Below are positions 27,206-37,015 of a stretch of 64,000 nucleotides of DNA, in pieces. The position numbers were made by a program, and so were the translations under genes. The notes beneath the pieces are model-generated. The model saw only the letters and a program-made list of their open reading frames with translations. It searched no databases and had not been told where the DNA came from. Positions within the stretch are counted from its first letter, which is position 1. Each line of letters starts with the position of its first letter. This DNA comes from Rhizophlyctis rosea (Eukaryota > Chytridiomycota > Chytridiomycetes > Rhizophlyctidales > Rhizophlyctidaceae), in assembly GCA_027596075.1 (NCBI GenBank), contig JADGJC010000008.1, positions 69,170 to 133,169 of the forward strand. The letters run 5' to 3'.

Positions 27206-28240
27206 TTACCTCAATGCACTCTGCTTCGTGAAGTAATATTTGCATCGTGTGCACACATAGCGCCCCCTTTCTGCCACCCAATAGGCCTTAGTGTAACGAT
27301 TACGTTTGCGATCACAATTGGGGCATGCAACATGATTGCGATTGCTAGGTATAGTTGCTGCACTTGAGTGTGTAGAACTGCTCGATGATGTTGCCAGATT
27401 GGCCTGTGCATTTGATGTCGATGCGGAGTTGGCGAGGGCTGCAGCCAAGGTCTGGGAGAACAGCGTTCATCAGTTGCCGTGCAGGGAGCGAAGACGAAGG
27501 GACGATCTTCCGCCCCTCTCCAAAGTTCTCCAACTTACATCAAACTGCTTCTTAGCCGCCTCATCTTCCTCTTTCAACTTCCTCTCCAAGGCTTTGATTC
27601 CGCAGTACCGAGCCTCTTGAAGGAGTCGCTGACGCTTCTCTGAATCAGAGGGCAAGACGGCCCCATCCCCATCTCGAAGAAAGTTGAAGATGTAGTTGTA
27701 GCATGTACCGTCGCGGTCGATGAAGATTGTACAGGTTTGAAGGGAGTTGGCGCTGTCCTTTTCGAGAAGGTTATCGAAGATAGTGCCTTGTTGTTTCACG
27801 AGGGTGCCTTCGCTGACGCAGAAATGTTTGCCGCCGATTTTGATGTCCACCTGATTTGCCAGGGAGGGAACACAAAATCCGGTTGTCTAAGAAACCTCAA
27901 TGTGAACAATATCCGAAAAACATACTTGAGTTTGTGCCCCTCCACCGGAACCGTCAAACGAAATATGGTCTGAATCTCTCTGTTGCTCGCCTCTCAAGGC
28001 TTTGTCCCAATCCCGCTTCTTGTTTCCCAAGTCCGTTATCTGGCGATCATGTTCCTCACTCTCCAATTCCTTCTTCTTCTTTTCGAAGCCCTTCCTGACA
28101 TCCATTACCTCCTTCCGCTCCACTACCACCTGCAAGAGGGCTCGTTCATTGGCAAGAAGCAAATCCTTCAGGCAATTATCAACCCTCTCAAGGCTTTTGG
28201 CCATGGGACCTTTGGTGTGCGCGATACGATTGAGAACCAT
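27206..28240 (-). CDS. KCTD-type BTB/T1 domain protein with C-terminal zinc ribbon
   Basis: Three exons are certain: 28240–27926, 27850–27539, 27451–27206, all phase 0, 290 aa from the ATG at 28240. The N-terminal exon is a charged coiled coil (ERVDNCLKDLLLANERALLQ). Exon 2 is a BTB of the potassium-channel tetramerisation (T1/KCTD) type: VDIKIGGKHFCVSEGTL, then FLRDGDGAVLPSD and LLQEARYCGIKALER. These domains oligomerise and many bind cullin-3. Exon 3, after a Ser/Ala/Thr linker, ends in two CxxC pairs (CPNCDRKRN … YVCTRCKYYF), a compact zinc ribbon. The start is uncertain: the same frame continues upstream through LQTSHFREIEKCSN to a TAA at 28289–28291, and beyond it to an ATG at 28417. An upstream exon may exist. 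Confidence 0.82.
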
Positions 28241-28925
28241 GGCGTTGCTGCATTTTTCAATCTCGCGAAAATGGGAGGTTTGCAGGCTTTAAAGTTTAGA
28301 ATGTAAAGAGTTGAGGATGTCGACCATGCGTGTTGCGTTCTGCAGTCCGTCAATGGTAGAGGACAATGCACACGGAGGACGTGAGGGCATTGCAGTTGTT
28401 TCGACTTCGTTGGGCATTCTGTGACGAGGACAAGTGGGTGGCAACGATGTTATGGGATTATGAGTTGTTGCACAAAAATTGACAAATTCACTGGGTCGAG
28501 GGCAAATCCAAGATATCCCCCGAAATGGTGTCAAATTCCTGGGAATGGGAAGGGTGGAAGCTGATTGTTCTGCTTATACGCATGGCAGTTTCAGCCCACG
28601 ATTCATATGTGCGTGTAGGTCCCGTGCACCAACTTTCGCACTTTGTTTCGCATTCGAGCTGGGCCGAGTCAGATATATCAACACATCAAGTGTCTGTCCG
28701 TATATCGGGTATAAAGTTGAAATCGGAGTTACACGGTCATGGGCGAGAGATGTAGCAGAACGATTGTGCAACCTGTCAAAAAGTGAACCTAAAAGGAATA
28801 GACTGAAATGCACAATATGCGCACTGCTGCACGAAGGGATAGTTTCACCGACATTCCATCTATGTCTGAAACCCCAAGCGCTACGGCAAATATTTGATTA
28901 TTTCTGTCTAAAATCTGCCGGCTAT
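28241..28925. other. Intergenic stretch, includes possible extra 5' exon of BTB gene
   Basis: About 685 bases. The part up to 28417 may carry a further 5' exon of the BTB gene (see finding). The rest has no recognisable gene. Confidence 0.45.
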
Positions 28926-29898
28926 CTAGTCCCGCGGATATGATACAGGTTCCAAATGCTTCCTGATGACGGAAACAATCGATGCCATCTCTTCCGTACC
29001 ATTTGCGGTGGCCCTGATGCACAACACTTCCCTCGCCAACGCGTCATAAGGTTCGCTTTTGAGGTCAGCCCCTTCCCCTTGCCGCCAATTTACCACTGCT
29101 CCACCTGCCTCGCGGACAACGATGGTGGCCCCTGCTACATCCCACAAATGCACGCCGGCCTCCCAATAGACATCCATAGCCCCTCTCGCAACATAGCACA
29201 TGTTGAGAGCGGCAGATCCCAAAGATCGGACACCGCGAACGGGTTCAGCGACAATCTTATGAAGTGCACGGACTTTCGGCCCAAGGATTGCGTCCTGACG
29301 GTCACTACCGTATTCTGTAGCTACCAAGGCCATGGCGAGAGAGGGTAGTGGTGAAGGTGTGGCGAGCGGTAAGGATTGATCGTTCATGAAGGCGCCTTGC
29401 CCTGCGGAGGCATGGAATAGTTCGTCCAAGATGGGATTATATACCACACCAACGATAGGAACTTTATTGATCAGGAATCCGATCGAGACAGCAACGAAGG
29501 GAAACCCGTGTACGAAGTTCTGAAATTAAGAGGATTCAGAAATCAACCTTGAGCAGGAAATCGACAACAGCCGCCGGAGCAAGGTTGGAAAAACTTACCG
29601 TAGTTCCATCGACTGGATCGACAACCCAAGTCGGCGCGTCGGTCAACTGTGTTTTCGCATCCGCTGTTTCCGAAACTGCTTCTTCGCCGATGAACTGGTG
29701 CTCGGGAAAGACGGCGCGAAGTTTGGAAAATACCAGTGCTTCGACAGCGCGGTCGGTGGCGGTGACGAGATCGGCTGCGTTCTCCTTCTTGAAGTCCACA
29801 GTAGCACCTTTTCCCCTGTCAGTGAAAGCCTTCCTGATGACCGCGCCGGCTTCCCTTGCAACTGCAATTGCTGTTTGAAGTTCCTTCTCGTGAGCCAT
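28926..29898 (-). CDS. Inositol monophosphatase
   Basis: Two exons, 29898–29599 and 29519–28926, phase 0, 297 aa, a normal length for the family. The metal site motifs are all present: GEE (residues 71–73), DPVDGTTNF starting at D94 and split by the intron after Thr100, and WDVAGAT near residue 225. The N-terminal helix pattern (AREAGAVIRKAF) also fits. The enzyme is a magnesium-dependent cytosolic phosphatase that releases myo-inositol from inositol monophosphates. This supports de novo inositol synthesis and phosphoinositide recycling. The gene is divergently arranged with the TRAPPC14-like gene, 302 bases between start codons. No insertion or missing residue is seen. Confidence 0.96.
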
Positions 29899-30200
29899 GT
29901 GTGCGATTGTGGGGACTTGAAAACAATCACAACAGTAAAGGGATGGAAACGAGCAGAGGCAAAACGCGAGAAGATCAGGCCCAGGGTGGGCCAGAAGCCA
30001 GACGCGCCGACGCGCCTCTCTCCTTCAACAGTTCCCACAACCCCCATCTTCCCACGTTAGTTTTTACCAATTCGCCTACGGCAATCTTGCGCACACTAGC
30101 AACCGTCCTCACTGCTTCCAGAATACACCACTTGGAGCCTTCTGAAATACAATCAGCAACCGCTACGCGAACGAGACTGTGTGACAGCTTGGTCTCAACA
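29899..30200. promoter_or_regulatory. Divergent promoter region, IMPase / TRAPPC14-like
   Basis: 302 bases separate the two ATGs. It holds CCAAT-like and CAATC-type motifs and no TATA. It is probably bidirectional, from gene layout only. Confidence 0.4.
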
Positions 30201-32648
30201 ATGGAACGATCGCTCGTTGATTTCGTTGTGGCGGATGCGTTCCTGGAACTTCTCGTCCCAGCAACCGACTCCCTTGATCCCAAGGACATCTTGAGTGCTC
30301 CCCAACGCCCTAATGCCTTCCACGGTGAGTAAGGATGGAGAAACGAAACGCGTCAAGATGACACTTTCCTTCCTCATACCACTCACACCTCTTTAGACGA
30401 GCTCCTTCACTTCTACCTTTGCTTTCGTCCTTCGCAATCGGCAAGCACAGTCAAAGTGACGCCAGAGCAACTATCGGACATGGCTAAGTCCAGTCTGGAG
30501 TTGCAAGTCACCCTCACCATTGGAGATTTATCGAACCCTCCAGCCCCTCATTCCGGTCATACGTCGTCTTTGTCCGCTTCCCACGCGCAACTTTCCTTCC
30601 AAACACCTGCTGCTCCTCCTGCCGCCATACATCACAGAGCCCGGTCGGCAACGACCGCATCCACAATGGGTCCTCCGCGTAGTATTGTAGGACCCTCACC
30701 ACTGAACAGTACGGGTAGTCCCTCCGCAGCAGGTCTGCTTGCGAGTCCTACTGTCACACGACGCAGTACTTCACTTAAAAATGCGGGAAACCCTTCTTTG
30801 TGCGCCATGAGAGGGTTGTCGCATTCTCTTTCGGCTTCCGGCATCTTCGGGCTAGGATCTCGAGAGCTGCTTCAGGAAGTGTTGTACTCTTACACATATG
30901 AAGCAAGTGGTGAGGCCAACAGTCCCATCCTGGCGACTGATGGCACATTCGTGCTATTTCCATTGCGAGTACCTGTGGGTAAGAACAGTTTCTGACAACA
31001 CTGGATCAGGTGCAGTCTAATCAAATGTCTTTAGACTTGCCGAATGAAAGACATCCAACCCGGATCACTCTGTCGGTAAATGTGCTATCGAAACCGAATA
31101 AGGCGGATGCCATGACTGGAGAGTTTTGTGATCCGGACGAGTTTGATGCACCAAATCTGTTTGCTTCTCTTGAAAATGGTAAGGTATTACCCTCACGATT
31201 CGGTTGGGCAAGAAGTGGCTTCACAGTAGCCAGATCCATATTTTGATCAGGATTCGTTACCGGCACATCGATTACCGAATGCACACAACCGACATACATC
31301 ACATTTCACACAATCACATCGTAGTGTACGACGCTCTCTTCCAGTAGAAAGTACGTTGACCATCCGAGTCAATGCGGTCACTACGGGCCCAAATACAGCA
31401 ACCGTGTCTGTTGGGATGGAGAACAACATCAAAGATGCGGTGTCCTTCGACATAGCATCGGTGACTGTCACCATGCCAAACACAGTGATAACGGGGCTGG
31501 AGGGAGCGGAACGGGTAAGTTGCCCTTGCCTGAAGATGGAAATTCTACAATGAACATTCACTAACGGGACAGCCGTGGTTAGTTCCCGGCCTTACTGAAA
31601 ACGGTGGATGAACTTCACATGCTGCACAATGTTACATTACTCGATGATCCAGCACCAAGTGCGCCTGTTACCCTAGCGCAAGCGAAAAGTGCGCCTGCGT
31701 CTCGGCATGGTTCTCTAGCGTCCCTTGGAAGCTTTGGCTCATTCGCAAATCTAAATTTTCTGGCAAAAAAGCGGAGGCTACAAATCACGGTTCGCGGGAC
31801 CGCGGCCATGAAAGGTCTCAGGGAACAAACGATAGTGTCGGAGTGGTTTTGTGAGATGGATTTCGGCGATGGTTTGGGAGCGAAAGGGCGGGGTGGATTG
31901 GTAGCCAAACATGGGCGGAAAATGGATAAGGCGCGCGTTGCACGCGGTGAGGAAGAGGAACGCGTTGATGAGGAAGGGATAGAGCTCAGCTTCTCTTGTA
32001 AGCACATCTCGCAGCTGCAGTTGGATGACAACTCACGACCATCTTTCCAGTAATCACCCCGGCTGTCCTTCGTAAGATCTTCACCGTCCAAGCGTTTGTT
32101 GTCAACCGTTCTTCGCGGAGACGAGAATTAACATTGATAGTACCAAACATTGCGAAGCCGAAAGATGTGAAGTTTGGACCACATATGTGAGTTTGGGTTG
32201 AATCGCGCATTACATTCTGATGGCTCAAGCATCTGACGTCTGACGTCTTAGCGTCAGTGCGCACGAAGATGAATCTGCAGTGCATCTGTCGCCTACAGGT
32301 AAGCTTGCAGGCACCTCCTCACCGATCGTTGCACTCCATTGACCAATTTCGACAGAATTTCTACTTCGATACCAAGACATAGAGAAACATGAGGCATCCA
32401 TCGTTTGTTTAGAGAATTACGTAGAACTGGGGTGAGTGCGTTACATGCAATGTCCTCACCTATGTTTGCTCACGGATTTGCACTCTGACAGACTTGCACC
32501 TAACACATGTCAAACTGTCAACCTGCATTTCATTGCTGTGAAGGGACATCTGCACCGCATTGAGCGCGTGCAAATATTGGACAGGGAGACGAACCAAAAA
32601 GTGGAATTGAGGGATGTATTAGAGGTGTATATCAATGAACCTAGTTGA
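30201..32648 (+). CDS. TRAPPC14/C7orf43-like trafficking protein (tentative)
   Basis: Nine exons: 30201–30324, 30397–30978, 31035–31178, 31345–31514, 31583–31997, 32051–32186, 32252–32298, 32356–32431, 32492–32648; 616 aa in frame. The N-terminus DELLHFYLCFRPSQ and the beta-rich body with repeated immunoglobulin-like strands (STLTIRVNAVTTGPNTATVS, ELTLIVPNIAKPKD) resemble the beta-sandwich TRAPP accessory proteins. The C-terminal block SIVCLENYVELG … TVNLHFIAVKGHLHRIERV … LRDVLEVYI reads like the conserved end of C7orf43/MAP11. A long Ser/Pro/Ala-rich stretch sits at residues ~100–180. If correct, it acts in membrane trafficking and ciliogenesis, which would fit a flagellated fungus. The assignment is from remembered pattern only; an unrelated beta-sandwich protein is possible. 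Segment 31251–31320 is open but phase-incompatible, so it is treated as intron. Confidence 0.6.
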
Positions 32649-33007
32649 TTTCTGGATGATGGAACGTTTTGTCTCGTGATCTATATTGAGATCGTGGATG
32701 TGGACCAGCGAATGAGCAATGCGAGCACTGTGCATGGCCTTGAGGGTTATCGCTTTGGAGTAACCGAGCAGCACACTTTCTCAGTCTTTTGATATTCTTG
32801 AACCCATAAAACTGTTATTACCATGAATATCTAGATAGGGTTAATTTCTACATAAAAGGTCACAATATATGGACAGTAAAGCAGTAAAGAGGTGGCGCCC
32901 GTAACAGTGAAAATATAGAAGTGTCGCTCCAACACACCGGTCCCTCTAGTGTAATGTTCCTCTATTTTTACAATCTTCAAACATCCCCAGTAAGGCCACG
33001 ACTTCGA
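32649..33007. other. Convergent 3' intergenic region
   Basis: 359 bases between convergent stop codons. AT-rich, nothing else seen. Confidence 0.55.
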
Positions 33008-34380
33008 TTATGGTTTCGCGTACTTCTTGGGGCTTCCGAGCAGATATCGAAGTGTCCCTGTGACCGTTTCCTTCGGAACCGCAGCTTTGATGTTGCATCT
33101 TCTGATCTTGGCCATGGCGGCCATGGAGGCATATTCGGATTGGCCAGGCGGGAAAGAAAGGGAGGAAAGGAGGGGTGGGCAGGAACTGATACCGGTGTAT
33201 GGGTGATCTGTTGTGTAGTCACATTGGTCTATGGCTTTTTGCAGCTGTGGGCGGAAGGAATTTAGCGATAACGCAAGGCTTAGCATGTAATGCGAAGGAC
33301 TCACAATGACAGGATCCCATCCAGCAAAGAAATCACCGTGAAAGCCGAAACCTGATCATACGAAAATCAATAAGGTTGCATTGATGAGGGCGTGTTGCGT
33401 TGAAACCTACCGGTTTCGTCCCCTGTTGCCCAAACCAGCTGCGGAGGGTTAGACCCTTCCCAATAATCATCCGTATAAAAGAGAAACTCATAGAACAACT
33501 GCATGATTTTGACTGGATGACTCTTGGGACAACCCGAGTTCGAGCTGTATGCCACATGGCTGACCGTCGTCTTCGTTCCCTCCGCGCTGCTCACCGTTTT
33601 TGGCGCCAAGTTCTTCCCATCCCAGCATTGCGGGAACGTCAACTCGGCTCGAATGCCACCGGGACATTTGTACTTTTTGTTGAAGCTCCAGTCTTCAAAG
33701 CTGTATTGGCCAATTTGTGGGTTGCCGACACATTTGTAGGTTACGGTTGCGGGGGCGGATTGACCGGGGCGATTGTATGCAGCGTTGCCGGCGAGCATGC
33801 GGAAGCCGGGAGGGAAAGCGCGAATGCGGGCGCATTTGCCCGGGCAGGAGAAGGAGGTGTTGTATTTGTAGTAAACTGCTGGGGCTTCTTCGAAGTCTAG
33901 GATGGATGCTGGAAGAGATGTTGGTATGTAAGTTCACTGAGGAGTTGAGGAATAAACTTGTCCGGATGAACTTACGTAGTCCAGATGGCTGTCTAGGTCC
34001 AGAGCGCACGGCTGTGAGCGTTCCGTTTCTGTCAATATAAGTCAGTTTCACCTATTCCTCGTATGGCTGACCAATCTAACGTACCTATTCCTGTTATATA
34101 GCTGTGGTATCCAGTAATTGCTGCGATCCGCTTTGACATTGCAAGTGGTACAACCGGCGTTGAGGGCATCCCTATCACCCATCTTCATAGCGAAACCGTT
34201 GCCGCCCCAGACAATGTGAGCGTGATTGGCGAGTGCTCCGGGATTGACGATAGGGTCCATGCGAGCTATGGCCTGCGCGCGGTAGCATGATACCGAAAAG
34301 GCTCCTGAGCCTATCGCGGTTGTTAGTGTTGCGCTGAAGATTGCCACTTGGATGATGGTGAATAAGGCCTCTGTAAACAT
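33008..34380 (-). CDS. Secreted DUF1996 (WSC-associated) domain protein
   Basis: Five exons on the minus strand: 34380–34085, 34028–33976, 33908–33411, 33351–33305, 33244–33008; 376 aa. The hydrophobic N-terminus (LFTIIQVAIFSATLTTAIGS) is a signal peptide. The DUF1996 core follows: ARMDPIVNPGALANHAHIVW, CTTCNVKADRSNYWIPQLY, FPPGFRMLAGN, FPQCWDGKNL, HPVKIMQLFYEFLF and GFHGDFFAGWDPVI, with the paired cysteines expected for an extracellular fold. The family is secreted by many fungi, often near carbohydrate-active enzymes; its biochemical role is unknown. The C-terminal exon is looser, with CDYTTDHP and a basic tail. No WSC or CBM module is attached. Confidence 0.92.
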
Positions 34381-35839
34381 TTTGGGTATATTTGACAGAT
34401 ATGAGGAGAAGAGGAAGAAGCACTCTAAATTTTACAGCAGCAATGTCATTGGGTGTCGTCAGAGCATCGGCATATAAGTATCTCTACACCATTCTATGCA
34501 AGTCTATGTCTTTGTCTAGACCTCTACGGATATCAAGCACGCAAACAACTTCAAACATCGAGGGGACTCGTTGTGACCGGGCGAACATATGAGCGGGGTG
34601 CTATCCAAGTGAGCGACCGCACAAAGAGGCTCAAAACTTTACCAAAACGAGATCCGGCTTTCAACGACGGCAAGTTGGGCTGCCAAGTCCGTCAGAAGTC
34701 TCCAGAGCTCCTCTTCCAGGACGGACAGGTCCCTGACCAAACGGGCTCCGTTATGAAGCATTTCCTTACGGCAACATCAAGTCCATCTTAGTTACGCATG
34801 TTTAATCGTCCAACTTTTGTAGAGGGCGGCACGGACATTGGCCTCATGACCTGATATGATGGTGTCAAGTCTGCGTGAGGCTTCATCAAAGGAGCAGACG
34901 CGTCCAGCTCCTTCTGGCCCGGTCTTATGAAATGTGGCGTTTGTTTACTTCCTTGTTTTGGCCCGTTGGACGCGTAATTTTGATGGGTGTGTTGTGTTTT
35001 CCCCATGTGAGGCTTCCTTGCACAAAGACACCTTTGCCGGAGGCTCAGGTCAGGGCTTTCATTACCCAGAGCCATTAAATAATCTCTGGGCCCTGCTTTA
35101 TCATCTGGATGTTGAGTTGCATGTGCTGGAATACATACGGGTAACTTGGCAAGAACCAACCCGGTGGCAAGTTGCAACCACGGTGATGTGAGGAAGCTTG
35201 AGATGGAATTAACGTAAGGGATGCTGCCTGAGAATGAACCGGGTGAATGGAAGAGGGCGAAGAGTCGTGATTGTTGCAAGGTGAATGGCATGCAAAGAAA
35301 ATGATGCCGTACCAGACGTTTTCGTAAGGAACATACCCACTCGCGAGTTTGCAGCTGAAAAAACGGTCTGAGCACTACACAATGCATTTTACGTTGCGGA
35401 TTATGCATCGCAGTTTGTATCAAAGACGGTCAAATGAAAACCCGGATTTACAGGAGGATGAGGAATGTAAAGTGTTGGGAAAGACGCGATGATATGGTTG
35501 TGATATGCTCAGGGTCCTTTGAGGCGCCAAGCCACGTGTGACTCATTGCCACTGATCCCTCACTTCCCCTGTCAGGGCGCTGGTGAAGTGCCGACTTCAA
35601 TACCAAGACTGCGAAGTAGATAGTTGATCATTCCGCATCCATCCATTCATTCCTGTACCGCAAGGTGTGTAGGAAGAGGCATTGTAACCATCCATCAGTG
35701 CATTCCATAGGGGGTCATGCTGTCCGAGCAGCATTTTGGATGACCTGATGGATGGATGGATGGTTGGAAGTTGATGTACATGTGGCTAACATTCAATTCT
35801 CTTCCTTTTGCAATAGGTTTAACCCTACAACCGGGAGCA
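34381..35839. other. 1.46-kb intergenic region
   Basis: The region contains a 211-aa minus-strand open frame (34788–35423) without recognisable features, considered spurious. Near the right end is an inverted repeat (35688–35755). The final ~300 bases are the likely promoter of the L29 gene. Confidence 0.5.
35688..35755. repeat. 10-bp inverted repeat upstream of L29
   Basis: CCATCCATCA (35688–35697) and its exact complement TGATGGATGG (35746–35755) are separated by 48 bases. The right arm continues as four GATG units (35747–35763). They could be paired regulatory sites of this ribosomal protein gene or chance. Confidence 0.4.
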
Positions 35840-36506
35840 ATGGTGAGTTCAGTTTCTCGAGCATGTCACACCATGTCTTGATACTAAACCCGCTTTCCTA
35901 CAGGCCAAGTCTAAGGTGTGTAAGCGACAAACATAGTTCAGAGTGGAAATCGTCGTAGAATTCCGTGTCGAAGGGGGGAGTGCTTATGGGGATGGGGAAC
36001 GGGTGATTGGGACGCCGGACGTATAGATTTTCTTTTGGAGTGGACATGGATTTGGCTGGGAATGGTGGAGACTTTTCTTGTGGATTTGTGCGCTTGGCTG
36101 GGGGATCGCAGAAGACGTTGGGTTGCCCAGAACTGGGACGATAGTTTAACGGCATGGAGGGGAAGGACTTTGGCGCGTCAGTCCAGATGGGAGTCAGCGG
36201 ACTTCAGTAGAAAGCAATTCGAAGAGGATAACGAAAACTGACGTCAACAACGATTGTTTACCTCAGAACCACACCAACCACAACCAAAACCGCAAGGCTC
36301 ACCGCAACGGTATTAAGAAGCCAAAGACGCAAAGGCACCCTTCCCTCCGCGGCGTTGACCCCAAGTTTCTCCGCAACCAACGTCACGCGAAGGCCGGCAC
36401 CATCGGTACGTTGAATTATTTGTTTGAATCCAAAATCCTTGCGTCACACACGTGCCCCGCCCTTACACACATCTTTCCAACAGCCGCTTTGAAGAACAAG
36501 GAATAA
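35840..36506 (+). CDS. 60S ribosomal protein L29 (eL29)
   Basis: Four coding exons: 35840–35842 (the ATG alone), 35904–35915 (12 bases), 36267–36405 and 36484–36506. They join in frame to 58 aa: [20 protein letters not shown], then [20 protein letters not shown] and [10 protein letters not shown]. The opening MAKSKNHTNHNQ is diagnostic for eL29. The small basic protein sits on the large subunit near the subunit interface. Introns are 61, 351 and 78 bases with GT–AG ends; the first starts right after the ATG (GTGAGT). The 351-base intron is the longest recognised here and has no clear snoRNA C/D boxes. No long ORF covers the gene, so automated callers may miss it. Confidence 0.95.
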
Positions 36507-37015
36507 ATACGCCCTCTCTTTCCTCGTTCTGGTCGGGTGGGAGACTTGGGGAGCGTGAATGAACCATGATGCTGTCTAGTTTGGATTGTTGGCAATCATG
36601 TTGTACAAAGAGGAATAGACGCATCTAGGCCGTTTCGCTTATATCCTTCAAATTCTGGTTGTGGCATTCACGGGGAGTTGGTGGAAGGTGTTTGTGGGGC
36701 ATGGGTTATACGGAAGAGAATCAATGTTGCGATGGAATCTTTATTTGTGGAGGAAGGGCGGGATGGTGGGACTACCCCCAGTGGCAGCACGGGCAGGGGT
36801 TGGAGGCTGGCAGCACCACGGTCGACCGTTCATCTCTCCCCGCGCCTGGTCCTATGCTGCAGCTCACACTTCAACCGGACAGTCGGCATATCAAAGTTTT
36901 TTGCATAATCAAAAGTGTTACATTAACACATTATCAACATAAACAGCAGTGTGCAAAGTTCCAATATTGCAAGTTAATCCCATCCTCCCGATCATCTTCT
37001 TCCAGCTTCCGCTCA
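36507..37015. other. Convergent 3' intergenic region
   Basis: 509 bases between the L29 stop and the stop of the minus-strand RS protein gene. Short plus-strand ORFs here have no recognisable content. Confidence 0.5.

Noticed and set aside
34788..35423. 211-aa minus-strand open frame
   Set aside because: No recognisable domain, compositionally unlike the real genes, no splice context.
35747..35763. GATG tandem as a microsatellite of interest
   Set aside because: Only four units; kept as part of the inverted repeat entry.
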